Assembly (NCBI GenBank): GCA_019828565.1
Contig: JAHDYR010000053.1
Span: 434,001 to 498,000 of the forward strand
Reading direction: 5' to 3'
Origin: Carpediemonas membranifera
Lineage: Eukaryota; Fornicata
DNA: 64,000 nt
Shown piece after piece: positions 10,170-19,560 of the stretch. The translations under genes and the position numbers were made by a program. The notes beneath the pieces are model-generated. The model ran no database searches, was not told the origin of the DNA, and was given only the letters and a program-made list of their open reading frames with translations. Within the stretch, counting starts at the first letter, position 1. Every line of letters starts with the position of its first letter.

Positions 10170-10912
10170 TCACACCCCCAGGCCTGCGGGTGGCTCCGTC
10201 GGCGGGGCGGGGAGTGGTGGAGCCTTCCGTCTCAATCCTCTGTTAATAACCCTGCCCGTCTCAGCAGACCTAGCCTGACGCAGCGGGTACATCATTTCCT
10301 CCGCCTTTTCCTGCGAGAACTTGTGGCAGGCGACAAGGTGTCTTTTCAGGAATCCGAAGTCGCCTGTGGAGGTGGGACACCCATCGATGGGACAGGCAGT
10401 CTTTCTTGCGTGAATTGTCTTGCGGTGGAGGCCTAAGTCCTTGTAGTACTTGCCGCAGATCTCGCAGAAGTACTTGGCGCGGACCTCTGGTGGCTGTTTC
10501 GATAGCTCGTCCGGATGGTGGCATGCATAGTGGGCTAGAAGGTTCTGGAACGGTCTCCCGCAGGCGTCGCACCAGTACTTGGCATACTGATCTTTCGAGC
10601 AGAGGTTGTAGTGCCTGTCGATGATGTGCTTGGTCACGTGGCCTTTGCTGATGGTAAGGTAGTCGCAGTGTGGGCAAACGAGCTGGGGATGCGCCGCCTT
10701 CGCTGTATAAGATGGTAGTAAAGGTAGTACTAACCGTGTGCGATCATCATCTCTTCTGTTTGGAAGCCCTGACCACAGCACTGGTCTTTGCAGGCCACAA
10801 GACCGTGCTCTGATTCAATGTGTGCATGAAGCTTACCCATGGAACTAAATCTCTCACAACACTTGTCTCCAAGCTCGTTTGAGCATTTGCACAAGTATCT
10901 GGGGCGCGACAT
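10170..10912 (-). CDS. C2H2 zinc-finger protein (paralogue A), one 32-nt intron
   Basis: Two exons, 10912-10735 and 10702-10170, give 236 aa from the ATG at 10912 (MSRPRYLCKC). The intron restores the frame exactly and recreates the paralogous alignment with the gene at 50824-51678: AHIESEHGLVACKDQCCGQGF here matches AHIESTHDLIACLKESCGLGF there. Several Cys2His2-type fingers follow (VCPHCDYLTI, YWCDACGRPF, YFCEICGKYY, CPIDGCPTST), each with His spacing at its end. The family binds nucleic acid or protein; the target is unknown. Upstream at 10983-10989 lies GTGCAGTTT, an initiator-like element. An in-frame ATG at 10936 could add eight residues. The C-terminus is basic and Pro-rich. Confidence 0.8.
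10703..10734 (-). other. Spliceosomal intron, 32 nt
   Basis: Minus-strand donor GTTAGT and acceptor TTATACAG. Removal joins IAH to AKAAHPQLVCPHC in frame; without it the first exon hits a TAG at once. Confidence 0.85.
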
Positions 10913-10916
10913 CGTT

Positions 10917-10940
10917 GTTGCGCAGTATAAACACATTGTT
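10917..10940. repeat. Direct repeat copy 1 flanking the Fanzor remnant
   Basis: 24 bp, 23 of them identical to 11551-11574 in the same orientation. The two copies bracket the decayed Fanzor region. Confidence 0.6.
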
Positions 10941-11016
10941 CGAACCTCCCAGACAGGGCCTGAAAGGAACGATCAAAGTGCCAAACTGCACAACATCATC
11001 CGTCCGTAGACGAATG

Positions 11017-11550
11017 TTAGGTTCGGTTAGCCAATTGATGATACTGGAATGATGTTGGAAGGCGCGTGATCGATGTGCGACTGAACGGAGAGCCACTGAG
11101 CTCATCTTCCGTGGCAAGAGAACGCCACAGGATGTTCTCTGCAGCACTCTTGTCCCGATGATCAACATTCAGAGCATCAGGAACTGTTGCGCGCCACTGA
11201 GCACCACGGCACTGTCGATTTTCGCAGAGCATCACACGATGTGGGTGAACGTGCTGGTCATCACGCGGACGAACTCGCTTGTAGGGGCGTGGCAGTGAGG
11301 GCAGACGACGGTGGTGCGGTCCTCGTTAACCATGTTAAGATCGACGACAATGTTATACCCCTTGAGAAGGGGTACTATCTCTCTCGCAGAGCAGTCCTTT
11401 GTGGAAGTCGGCGTCATGTAGGGGGAGTTGCCGGCGCTGCGCATTGCATTCAACCGCGAGCCGGGCCACGAAGAAGACGCTTTGTGGAAGCCCTGGAGAA
11501 GACGATCTCCCTACCGACTTAAGACGTGAGTAGGAGGGAGACAGGGCAGT
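11017..11550 (-). pseudogene. Decayed Fanzor (eukaryotic TnpB-like) C-terminal fragment
   Basis: In two overlapping minus-strand frames (11453-11232 and 11235-11017) I read the C-terminal signature of Fanzor/TnpB nucleases. The first has AGNSPYMTPTSTKDC, then VNEDRTTVVCPHCHAP (the [D/E]-x-x-[R/Y]-T[S/T]-x-x-C-x-x-C zinc-ribbon entry). The second has LCENRQC, the other half of the zinc ribbon, and VDHRDKSAAENIL, the RuvC-III RD-x-x-AA-x-NIL motif with its catalytic Asp. The halves are separated by a one-base frame shift at 11232-11235, and more breaks occur upstream. RuvC-I and the N-terminal half are absent. Fanzors are RNA-guided DNA nucleases carried by eukaryotic transposons. This copy is dead. 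Confidence 0.65.
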
Positions 11551-11574
11551 GTTGCGCTGTATAAACACATTGTT
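11551..11574. repeat. Direct repeat copy 2 flanking the Fanzor remnant
   Basis: 23 of 24 bases match 10917-10940. On the minus strand a GCACTTTTGG sequence resembling the initiator element lies about 45 nt upstream, so the repeat may be part of a duplicated promoter region. 11575-11833 holds nothing else I can support. Confidence 0.6.
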
Positions 11575-11833
11575 TGACCCTTCAATAGCACAATCGTGGA
11601 GACCCAAAAGTGCGAAATGTGGAGACAGATCCTGCATGCAGCGTCAAGCAGCAGTCAAGTCGACTGACAGACAGCCCTACCACACCAAACAACCCCGATC
11701 AGATCCAACAAGGCCGCCCCGACCTCTCTTTACAACCACTTGTCAAGACCATCCGAGACCTCTACAACCACCATCTGACACCGACCGAACAACAGACACT
11801 CTCCATCCTACTCAAAAGCCCGGTATGTACAGT

Positions 11834-13177
11834 TTACTGGCGCTTCCTGGCCACTCCGTACGTGGCCGGAGACGGGATGGGGATTTCAGTGTTGACGATA
11901 GGGGAAACCGACTCGCACGCCTTCTTCACAACGGCCTCTCTGCGGGGAATGGCGCGGGCAACGAGGCCCACGAGGAGAATGAGGTGGCCTACCTGGAGCA
12001 GGGCCGCAGAGAACGGCGAAGGCGGGTATCCCAAATACGCCGCCTCAATGCATACAATGGCGATGAATCTCGCAGCATTAGGCAGCCTGGCAAACCACAA
12101 GAGGATTGGCAGCGAGTGGAAGTACCAGGTGAGGAACTGGAGATGGATCGACCGAGAAGCGAACACGCCAATGAAGTTGCACACGAGGAGGGTCGACACG
12201 ACGTACTGGGGAGTAAGATCAATCTTTGCGGAGAAGAGCTGAACGATGCGGATGATGCCTCGGACTCCGCCGATCCAGCGGTAGATCATGACCGTGAGGA
12301 GCAGGCCATGGACGCCGAGCAGTGCCTGCGAAAACAACGGGGCTTGGAAGACGGGCTCGGGAAGGAAGCGCCAGTTGACAGTCTCGGAGTACCCGAACTG
12401 GCGGTCAAACTCGAAGGCCTTGCGGACATACGAGAGTGGGTACTTCAGGATGAAGGGGGTGGCGAGTATGACCTGGATGGCAAGGCAGATGCCGACGTTG
12501 AGGAAGCAACGGGCGGAGCCGCGAGACTGCCACATCAACAGGCCGACTGCAGGGGCGAATAGAAGCACGTTCATCTTCACAGAGGTTCCGAGGGAGAGGA
12601 ACACGCAGCCAAGGGTCCACTTGTTGTACGAGAAGAGGGCGATTGCGACCCAGGCCAGAGTCATCGCCCAGCAGTCGTTGAACAGCTCCACAGCGAAGAT
12701 CGAGTGGACGCGGCGGGACATGGCAAGGATGAGGACCACCCACGGCGGGGTGAGGCGTACGCGGTTGGCTACGAAGAGGACGAGGATAGTGAGGGTGGTC
12801 TCGAGGCCGCCAAAGATGAGGCGGGCGGCCATGATGTTGGTGCCGCCACTGGTGAGGTAAAAGAGGCCTGAGAAGAGGTAGACGAAGCCGGCGGGGTAGA
12901 CGAGAGGTCCTGAGTGTCCCTTGAGGTTGAGGTAGTCTCGCTCACCATTCAGGAAGCCTTGCATCTGCTCCATGTACGCGCGCCAATCAACTTCGATGTA
13001 CTTGAACACAAAGATGTGGATCGCAGTTAGGCATATGTCCAGAACGATGGTGAGTGCCGCGAAATAGTAAAAGTGGCGCCAGTCGTTCATCCAGAGGGAA
13101 AGGCGCTGCATCGAACGGATAGCTGGTGCCTTCACATCGTGTAACACTGGAGATCGTCCACGAACGAGCTTCAGCAT
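11834..13177 (-). CDS. ALG3: Dol-P-Man:Man5GlcNAc2-PP-Dol alpha-1,3-mannosyltransferase
   Basis: 447 aa, the usual size of ALG3. It is a polytopic ER enzyme that adds the first lumenal mannose to the lipid-linked N-glycan precursor, from dolichol-phosphate mannose. Diagnostic ALG3 segments are present in order: EVDWRAYMEQ near the first membrane helix (acidic motif), GHSGPLVYPAGFVYLF, a RVHSIF loop with FND, SVKMNVLLFAP, a TVNWRFLPE segment, and SNFIG-like CNFIGVFASRSIHLQF followed by WYFHSLP. About ten hydrophobic helices can be counted. The start could instead be the Met of MQRLSLWMND further in. Its presence implies an organism that extends its glycan beyond the short precursors of some parasitic relatives. 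Confidence 0.93.
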   Translation of the reverse strand: MLKLVRGRSPVLHDVKAPAIRSMQRLSLWMNDWRHFYYFAALTIVLDICLTAIHIFVFKYIEVDWRAYMEQMQGFLNGERDYLNLKGHSGPLVYPAGFVYLFSGLFYLTSGGTNIMAARLIFGGLETTLTILVLFVANRVRLTPPWVVLILAMSRRVHSIFAVELFNDCWAMTLAWVAIALFSYNKWTLGCVFLSLGTSVKMNVLLFAPAVGLLMWQSRGSARCFLNVGICLAIQVILATPFILKYPLSYVRKAFEFDRQFGYSETVNWRFLPEPVFQAPLFSQALLGVHGLLLTVMIYRWIGGVRGIIRIVQLFSAKIDLTPQYVVSTLLVCNFIGVFASRSIHLQFLTWYFHSLPILLWFARLPNAARFIAIVCIEAAYLGYPPSPFSAALLQVGHLILLVGLVARAIPRREAVVKKACESVSPIVNTEIPIPSPATYGVARKRQ

Positions 13178-13459
13178 CCCTCGAGTCTTTGGTGTTGTGC
13201 TGTAGAGGTGACAAGAACCGATTTACGGCGTTTACGTTTGACAACGTATATGTTGGTTACAGTAAATGTTACAGTAGGCATGTCACGAATGGATTCTGCT
13301 CAGATCTGGCCTCATATGCTCGTCTCTAGGTCAGGATTGGGTGGCAAAACCACCCAATACCAATGCCAGCATCGCGGGCTGGGAAATGCGCGAAAGCAAG
13401 CTCCCAGCCGCGCCATAAGGAACATCCAACCCACTCTATCCGCCACCCAAGCACTGCGC

Positions 13460-13870
13460 TCACTCTCCACGGAGCCTGGCCTTGGCGTACTCGACCAGGT
13501 CCTCAATACTGGAGTCCACGGGTGATGGGACGGGGGACGGGGACGGGGATGGCATTGGTGGTGGTGATGGTGCGGTGCGGAGGGTCTCTATCTCTTCTGG
13601 AGTGAGGCCGAGCTCGGCAAAAACTGTTTGGGATTGGATGACGTTGCTAATGAGGGGAAAGAGGAAGTTTGTGAGACTCTTGTTCCCTAAATATGCATTG
13701 GATGCGAATATTGGATTCAGAAGTGTGTATGCGCGCTGCGGAGTTATCCTCTTTTCGGCAATTGCGTCGCTGATGATGGGTTGAAGCTGCTCGGAAATCT
13801 CCTGGACGAAGCTTGAAACGACACTGAGTGCAGGTGGATATGGTTCTTCGTCGAGAGAGTTGTGGGACAT
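13460..13870 (-). CDS. Small hypothetical protein with Pro-Ser repeats
   Basis: 136 aa from the ATG at 13870 (MSHNSLDEEPYPP). The frame is open further upstream, but GCGCAGTTTAGC at 13924-13933, an initiator-like element, lies 53 nt before this ATG and supports it. The first 90 residues look alpha-helical (FVQEISEQLQPIISDAIAEK). A short PSPSPSPVPSP linker and a final helix (DLVEYAKARLRGE) follow. I recognise no family. It is convergent to nothing: the minus-strand ALG3 lies downstream and the triple-CH gene upstream. Confidence 0.55.
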   Translation of the reverse strand: MSHNSLDEEPYPPALSVVSSFVQEISEQLQPIISDAIAEKRITPQRAYTLLNPIFASNAYLGNKSLTNFLFPLISNVIQSQTVFAELGLTPEEIETLRTAPSPPPMPSPSPSPVPSPVDSSIEDLVEYAKARLRGE

Positions 13871-13923
13871 TCTATCCAACTCTTGTCTGTATCTCCCGCG
13901 AACGTTTGCGCGCGGAAGTGGGC

Positions 13924-13933
13924 TAAACTGCGC
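13924..13933 (-). promoter_or_regulatory. CGCAGTTTA initiator-like element
   Basis: Sense sequence GCGCAGTTTAGC, 53 nt before the ATG at 13870. Confidence 0.45.
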
Positions 13934-14115
13934 ACATGTAACACAGGTAAATGACCCTAAATACAGGTCCATCAGGTACGAAACAACCAGTCTTAGTACA
14001 ATATCGTTCATTCAGACGCTGCCGACTCGAACATCCACTCAATCACGGCGGCCATTCGCCTGCACTCCAGTGCCCATGGTACAATGCTTTACTAAAAATG
14101 GCATGCAACGCAGTC

Positions 14116-16197
14116 CTACGCCCGACTCCTCCTGGGTTCCCGCTGATCCTTGTAGAGCTTGAGAAGCTTCGTCGGGTACGCTTTTCTCGCCGCCAGGAGC
14201 AGCTTGATGATGCCCTCCCTGCCTCCTTCAAGCACGTCCTCCGCGGTGACGGCGGGGTCCTTAAACCGCGGGTTATCTTCCAAAACACTGAGCGCCAGAC
14301 GAATGTTCCGAAGCCCCTCAGCTCGCCGCTTGGGAGCTCTGCTGACATTCGGGATATCAGCCATCTGCAGCGCCTCCACAAGTTGGACCAGAATCAGCCC
14401 GTCCGCCATTTCCGGAATAGTCTCAGATTCGAGGAAGAACTGGTTTTCCGGCACGCGAACGCCCAGACGCGCCATCCACTCCGCGAGGATGAACCCCTCA
14501 GTGGGCACGACAACCTCGCCGTCAGCATTGAGGGTGTGCCGCTCAGGGTCCTCTGACCCAGTGCCCAGGCCGCCCGCGGTGACACCGTTAGTGATTGCCA
14601 GCTGCGACCTGGGGATTCTAGCCGAGCTTTCCTCCGCGTTGATCACTGGTGGTCCGATAAAGTCGAGGGTTGGGTCAGAAGTCGACATAAATGGGATTGG
14701 GTCGGCCACGTCACCGCAGAACGGCTCTACCGGCTGCGGCACGTCTAGTCTCATCTCCGTCGGCTCAACGGTCGGCCCAGTCGACGAGAGGGCGGGTAGG
14801 TTGGCCATGACAGAGTCGAGGGCCGAATAGATGTCGGGGGCGTCCCTCCCTGCCATAGTCGACTCAGAGGCGGTCGAGTCGTCGATCATAAATCCGCTGG
14901 CCGAGATCCAGGCGGAGTTTGTACCTGCGACAGAGGAGGCGGCCACAGCGTTGGCTCTGGTCTGGTTGCCGAGTGGGAGGGGTTGGGGCGACTGCACAGC
15001 GGGCACCGGCTGGGGCTGGGGCGGGGCGGCTGGGTAGAGCGTGTCGTCGTCGAATGGGACGTAGGGGTGTTGCTTCCGAGCGGGTTCGTTCGACAAGTGG
15101 GGCGGCTTCTTGTCTACTACGCGGTGGAGGTCCTCGAGCAGGCATGCTATTGTCACACGGTCGCCGTGGAGGATGGATTCAACGTCCGTGTGCTGCACAC
15201 AGCGCTGAGACATGTTGTGCGTTTCCTTGAGCTTTTTCACGGCCTCAGCGATGTTGTGACGTTTCATCGCTTCCGTCTTCGGTTCAAACTGCCTAGTAAG
15301 CTTCACACGCAGCGCTGCTTCGACAATATGGCAGAGCAACACGCCCGTCCTGACTCCGTCGACGATTGGATCAATAGTTGTAGGCAGCGAGCCCCCTTCT
15401 TGCAGCGCCTCGTGTGGCAGCACGCCCAGTGTGAACAGCCAGTGGATGAGGGACCTCTGGAGCCTGTCCACCTCGTCGTCAGGGTATGGCCAGCGTTCGT
15501 CCTCATGCGGGACGGGCGGGGGTGGTTTTTCGATGGTGAATGGTTCGTACGTGCTTCGGCCGTCTGTGGAAATGCCCTTCTTCTGCATGGCTTGCTCTGA
15601 TTTCTTCTTTCGATTGGTGAGGAGGTCGATGCGGTCGGTAAAGGGGCGGAAGGAGGCCGTCACGACCTTCACGTCGGCTACGATCTCGAGGAAGACTGTA
15701 ACGTCGCCGTGGATGAGGTCTTCGAGATCATACAGATGTCTTGTGTCCATCTCCGCAAAGCGGTGGTCCTCACGGAGATACTGGAGGCACTTGGACCAAT
15801 TCTGACGGAAGGCGGCGGGAGAAGTGGCCTTTGTGTTGGTTCCGCGGATTCTATCGTCGTTGCACAGCGTGGTGATGAAGGTGACGAACGGTATGCCGGT
15901 CTGGATCTCGCTAGAGAGCTCTTTGATGTCCTTGGACATAAAAATGCCAAAGATCTCTAGCCACTCGAGAAGATCTCTTGAGACAAGATCGAGAGTGCTC
16001 TTGGCTTGCCGCTTGCGCTTCGAGGGTTCTTTTGTCTCAGTTGTGAAGACGAAATCCTTGGCAGTCTGTGTGTTGTCCAACGGCTTCGTCTTATCTGGCG
16101 TTGAAACCGATGACAATACAAAATAGGGTGGTGTGGTCTTCGGCGTTCTCACGAAACGCAGTGCAGTAGCGTGCATCCCACGAATTCGACGCGGCAT
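14116..16197 (-). CDS. Triple calponin-homology-domain protein
   Basis: 693 aa from the ATG at 16197 (MPRRIRG). The start codon directly follows GTGCAGTTT, the window's initiator-like element, so the 5' UTR may be almost absent. Three regions look like calponin-homology (CH) folds: one beginning DLLEWLEIFGIFM, one beginning SLIHWLFTLGVLP with GVRTGVLLCHIVEAAL, and a C-terminal one beginning ILAEWMARLGV with GLILVQLVEAL and GIIKLLLAAR. Between the second and third is a 170-residue Pro/Ala/Ser-rich linker. CH domains bind actin or microtubules, or act as adaptors in cilia. Family-level assignment beyond CH is not possible by eye. Confidence 0.75.
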   Translation of the reverse strand: MPRRIRGMHATALRFVRTPKTTPPYFVLSSVSTPDKTKPLDNTQTAKDFVFTTETKEPSKRKRQAKSTLDLVSRDLLEWLEIFGIFMSKDIKELSSEIQTGIPFVTFITTLCNDDRIRGTNTKATSPAAFRQNWSKCLQYLREDHRFAEMDTRHLYDLEDLIHGDVTVFLEIVADVKVVTASFRPFTDRIDLLTNRKKKSEQAMQKKGISTDGRSTYEPFTIEKPPPPVPHEDERWPYPDDEVDRLQRSLIHWLFTLGVLPHEALQEGGSLPTTIDPIVDGVRTGVLLCHIVEAALRVKLTRQFEPKTEAMKRHNIAEAVKKLKETHNMSQRCVQHTDVESILHGDRVTIACLLEDLHRVVDKKPPHLSNEPARKQHPYVPFDDDTLYPAAPPQPQPVPAVQSPQPLPLGNQTRANAVAASSVAGTNSAWISASGFMIDDSTASESTMAGRDAPDIYSALDSVMANLPALSSTGPTVEPTEMRLDVPQPVEPFCGDVADPIPFMSTSDPTLDFIGPPVINAEESSARIPRSQLAITNGVTAGGLGTGSEDPERHTLNADGEVVVPTEGFILAEWMARLGVRVPENQFFLESETIPEMADGLILVQLVEALQMADIPNVSRAPKRRAEGLRNIRLALSVLEDNPRFKDPAVTAEDVLEGGREGIIKLLLAARKAYPTKLLKLYKDQREPRRSRA

Positions 16198-16363
16198 AAA
16201 CTGCACAGTGCTCAGAGACGTTAGCCCAGCAAGCAGGCTGTGGCATCTCCCCTCGAAGCGCCTGGCACGAGGAATTGGGCCTCATTCTGATTTTGGAGCA
16301 CCTGAAATTTCTGAAGATTTGAATTTCCTGGTGGACCTTGGAAGGCTGAATCGCTCGTTCTGA

Positions 16364-18067
16364 ATGCTACGTATCATCAGAACTGATTCACTCGCTGAAA
16401 AGGACTCTAATGCACAGCCGCAGCTGATTTCGCCGTCGATTACGTCGCTGGCGAAGCAACTGCTCGAAGGCACGGAGACAAAGACTGCTCTCGCGCAATA
16501 CGCCACCAAAATGAAGCTTTCGGATGAAACATTTCGCCCCATGCTTCGCCAGCAGGCTGCATCTCCTTCTCCCCCGCCGCAACGTCCTCGAGTGCTCTCA
16601 GAACACGACCACCAGCCCGAGATGACCATTGTTGAGGAGCCAGAGCAGAAGCCCAAGGCACCTACTAGTAGTCTTGCACGCACAGTCCGCAAGGAAGACT
16701 TTTCGCGGAGGTTGAGTGACGATCAAGTGATTTCACAGCCCATCACCATCGACGAGCCCACACGAGCTCAGCGCCAAGAGAAGCCTGTCCCACTCGCTGC
16801 CCCAGCTCCCTCCCAAGTGCCCGAGCGCCGCCTGGAGCTGAGTCAGGCTCCCGCTGAGGAGTCCAAGCGCCGTGTGGTGGCCAAGGCCCGGCCCAGGTCA
16901 GCCCCACGCCGCCAGACGCAGGATAACGCGATGGAGGTGTTCTATGAGCGTACCAAGATGTGGCAGGCAAGGCGGGATGCAGAGGTCAAGCGCCAGAAGG
17001 AGATCGAGGAGGAGGGCGAGTTGGCCGAGTGCTCTTTCAGGCCGAGGATTAACCAGAGGCCTGCTAGCGCCCCAAGGGTACGAACGAACGCGGATGTAGT
17101 CACTAGACTGTACAATGACGGTCTTAGGAAACGTGATCTTGTCGTGGAAGAGGCTGAACGCCTCAAAGAGGAGGAATTCAAAGAAGCTCACACGTTCAAG
17201 CCGACAACCGTGGCCAAGCGACGGACGGCAGTGGAGGCCCGCAGTAGGGTGTCCGCCACTCCCAAACAGGTCCACCACCCGGAACCATCGGCTGAATTTA
17301 CGTTCAGACCGTCGATTAGGAGACGACCGGTGTCAACCCGGCGAGATAGTCTGGGTGTGCCGGCCCACGAGAGATTGTACCAGATGTCACAGTCCGTCCG
17401 GCAGATTAAGCCGCCGACAACACCGGCCAAGGTCAGCAGCAAGGCCAGCTTCGACGAGTTCTTGAGGAGACAGCAGCAGACGCAGGCGATGAAGCAGCAG
17501 CATTGCGAGATGATGGCGCGACAGAACGAGAACACGTTCCAGCCGCAGCTTTGTTCGAAGAGCAAGCAGCTCGTAGCCCTTCGCTCGACGCTGGGAGCAA
17601 CCGAGCGTGTTCGCCAGAAGTCACGAAGCAGTTTAGAGAACGAGCAGAAAGAATGCACTTTCCAGCCCAAAATCCACGCCCGGTCCCAGCGCTTGAGGCC
17701 TCGCACAGCCACAGAACTTTCCCTCATAGACTTCCAGCGAGCAGAGGCGAAGAAGGAACAAGCCAGACTCCACAAGCAGCAAGCAGAGCTCGCGGAGGCC
17801 ACGTTCCAGCCCAAGATCATGTCCCGCGGCGCTCACGGCAGGCTCCAGCTAAACAATGATCCCGACTCGTACATCGACAGAGTCACTCGGCAAGCGGAGA
17901 GACAGAGCGTTGTTAGGGCACGGGCCAAGGCGACTCAGCTCCAAAAGGAGTTGAAGGAGTGCACTTTTACGCCAGCAATCACTGCGCTGCCGAGAAAGAA
18001 GGAGGGGGCAGCAGGTGCGGTGGACGGGTTCACACTGGGTCGTGACCGCGGCGGGTACGGTAGATAG
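16364..18067 (+). CDS. TFxPKI-repeat protein (seven repeats), probably flagellar/cytoskeletal
   Basis: 567 aa. Seven short repeats share the pattern E-[C/A/F]-[T/S]-F-x-P-x-[I/L]: ECSFRPRINQR, AHTFKPTTVAK, EFTFRPSIRRR, ENTFQPQLCSK, ECTFQPKIHAR, EATFQPKIMSR and ECTFTPAITAL. They are separated by charged helical segments rich in Arg, Lys, Glu and Gln. The first 160 residues are Pro/Ser-rich. The gene diverges from the CH-domain gene across 166 bp. The repeat type is shared with 2335-3513, and the overall character suggests a microtubule-associated or basal-body protein. This is inferred from repeat type only. Confidence 0.8.
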   Translation: MLRIIRTDSLAEKDSNAQPQLISPSITSLAKQLLEGTETKTALAQYATKMKLSDETFRPMLRQQAASPSPPPQRPRVLSEHDHQPEMTIVEEPEQKPKAPTSSLARTVRKEDFSRRLSDDQVISQPITIDEPTRAQRQEKPVPLAAPAPSQVPERRLELSQAPAEESKRRVVAKARPRSAPRRQTQDNAMEVFYERTKMWQARRDAEVKRQKEIEEEGELAECSFRPRINQRPASAPRVRTNADVVTRLYNDGLRKRDLVVEEAERLKEEEFKEAHTFKPTTVAKRRTAVEARSRVSATPKQVHHPEPSAEFTFRPSIRRRPVSTRRDSLGVPAHERLYQMSQSVRQIKPPTTPAKVSSKASFDEFLRRQQQTQAMKQQHCEMMARQNENTFQPQLCSKSKQLVALRSTLGATERVRQKSRSSLENEQKECTFQPKIHARSQRLRPRTATELSLIDFQRAEAKKEQARLHKQQAELAEATFQPKIMSRGAHGRLQLNNDPDSYIDRVTRQAERQSVVRARAKATQLQKELKECTFTPAITALPRKKEGAAGAVDGFTLGRDRGGYGR

Positions 18068-18237
18068 GCCGCACTGGTTGGTTCATTGCTGTGTCGTTTG
18101 TTTTCGTATTTACCCGTGTTTACGTGATTTGTAGTCGTATATCGCCTAAATAGGCCATGTTATGTAAAATATCGAGACCCCACCCCACGAAACATAGTTT
18201 AGTCCATCAAATATCGATCAAATCTATAATACACGCC

Positions 18238-19374
18238 CTACTCCTCAGCCAGCAAGCTCTCAATATGCACCTGTCTTCTATCCAGCGCCTTCAGAGTACT
18301 GAGTATCCCATCCAAGTCCCAGCCCCCGCTGCCTGTGCTATCTCTGCTCTGGGCGATCCTCGGTGTGTGGTCGATCCCGTCCGACTCATCCAGAGTCATC
18401 GGAGTCCTAGAGACTGTGGCCGGGTGATGTGGGGCCGGTGTTGGCGTGGGCTGTGGCGGTGTCTGGGTTTCCCGGGTCTGCCTGTGTTCGTACGGTCGCA
18501 GGGTCGACCCTGCTGGTGTAACTGGTGTGTAAATGTCATGGGCCCTAGTTGGGGTCGGTTCCCGGTCATCGCCCAGATCTGACCTGGTCAGCTCCTCTTC
18601 CAAGACGTCGATGAGGTCTGGGTCGCTGAGCACGTCCTGGGCGATCTCTGGTGACATTCCAGGGGGCAGCGTGGCTCTGTCCAGGAGTTCGGCGAGTCTG
18701 CCGGAAGCAGCCAGTGACGCGAGCATTTGCCGAAGCTCTGAAGGTCCAGCAGTCTTCTCCGAGGGCCGCTGGGCTGGCGTAGGCGGCATTTTCACCTCGA
18801 TAGTGACCACCTCGCAGTCGGAGTGGTCACAGTAAGAGCTAGGGCTCACCTCGGACAACGCGGGGCGTGGGTTTGATATCTCGTCAATTTCCTGGTCCAG
18901 CATCCTCTCGTCGTCGTTACGATGGGATAATACGAGTCCGTTCTCGCTTATATCATCAGTCAATGTGGACCTATTCGAGCCTCCCGACATCTCGGTGTCG
19001 TTCCCAACCTGTGCTGTTGTTGAATAGGCGTTGGTGACGTCAGACATGTTTGAACGAACGGCCTCTCTGTCCCACGCTGCTCCAGACCACTTGGAGAACG
19101 AGGAGGTGAAGCGGGTGGAGCGAGAGTTGGGGCGGAAGGACACATTGGGCTGGTCAGCGGGTGTAGAGCGGTGGTACTCGTCTGATGGATACCTATTAGA
19201 CATATATAACGAATGAGGCGATGGTTGTGCGAAAGTTTCACGAGATGGGTCGTATTGGCGCTCTTGACGGTTTGGCGGAGTGTATGGGATGCTTGGACTG
19301 GATTCAAATGACGGAGGCTTCGAAAAATACGGCCTCCTAGCACTGGGAGTGGTTCTTTGCCATCCGCTTTGCAT
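18238..19374 (-). CDS. Hypothetical Pro/Ser/Thr-rich protein
   Basis: 378 aa from the ATG at 19374 (MQSGWQRTTP). No recognised domain. The N-terminal 100 residues are rich in Ser, Pro, Arg and Tyr. A middle helical segment (SELRQMLASLAASGRLAELLDR) is followed by an acidic stretch, a Thr/Pro-rich linker (TQTPPQPTPTPAP) and a terminal helix (ILSTLKALDRRQVHIESLL) that could be a short coiled coil. It diverges from the PABPN1-like gene, and the CGCAGTTTA element at 19437-19446 lies in the shared promoter, 62 nt from this start and in its sense orientation. Confidence 0.65.
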   Translation of the reverse strand: MQSGWQRTTPSARRPYFSKPPSFESSPSIPYTPPNRQERQYDPSRETFAQPSPHSLYMSNRYPSDEYHRSTPADQPNVSFRPNSRSTRFTSSFSKWSGAAWDREAVRSNMSDVTNAYSTTAQVGNDTEMSGGSNRSTLTDDISENGLVLSHRNDDERMLDQEIDEISNPRPALSEVSPSSYCDHSDCEVVTIEVKMPPTPAQRPSEKTAGPSELRQMLASLAASGRLAELLDRATLPPGMSPEIAQDVLSDPDLIDVLEEELTRSDLGDDREPTPTRAHDIYTPVTPAGSTLRPYEHRQTRETQTPPQPTPTPAPHHPATVSRTPMTLDESDGIDHTPRIAQSRDSTGSGGWDLDGILSTLKALDRRQVHIESLLAEE

Positions 19375-19436
19375 TCGGAGTTCTCGGTCGTTCAGAAAAT
19401 CACAGAGACTTTTCCAACGACCAGACTAAACTGCGC

Positions 19437-19446
19437 GTTACTGCAG
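19437..19446 (-). promoter_or_regulatory. CGCAGTTTA element in a divergent promoter
   Basis: GCGCAGTTTA in the sense of the gene ending at 18238 and antisense to the PABPN1-like gene at 19561. Confidence 0.45.
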
Positions 19447-19508
19447 GCCCGCCCCGGGGTAGCCTCTTCGGGCGCAGCGGTAGCGTCTCGCGTTGAGCCG
19501 AGTTCATT

Positions 19509-19526
19509 CCTTATTCTGCGAAATAG
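19509..19526 (+). promoter_or_regulatory. 18-bp element shared with the RPF1 promoter
   Basis: CCTTATTCTGCGAAATAG, 34 nt before the ATG at 19561. The identical 18 bases lie in sense orientation 18 nt before the RPF1 start (56918-56935). The core CTGCGAAATA also occurs 38 nt before the CK1 kinase start. Confidence 0.5.
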
Positions 19527-19560
19527 TACCGAGGGAATCTCTTGCAAACTAGCCTAGTGA

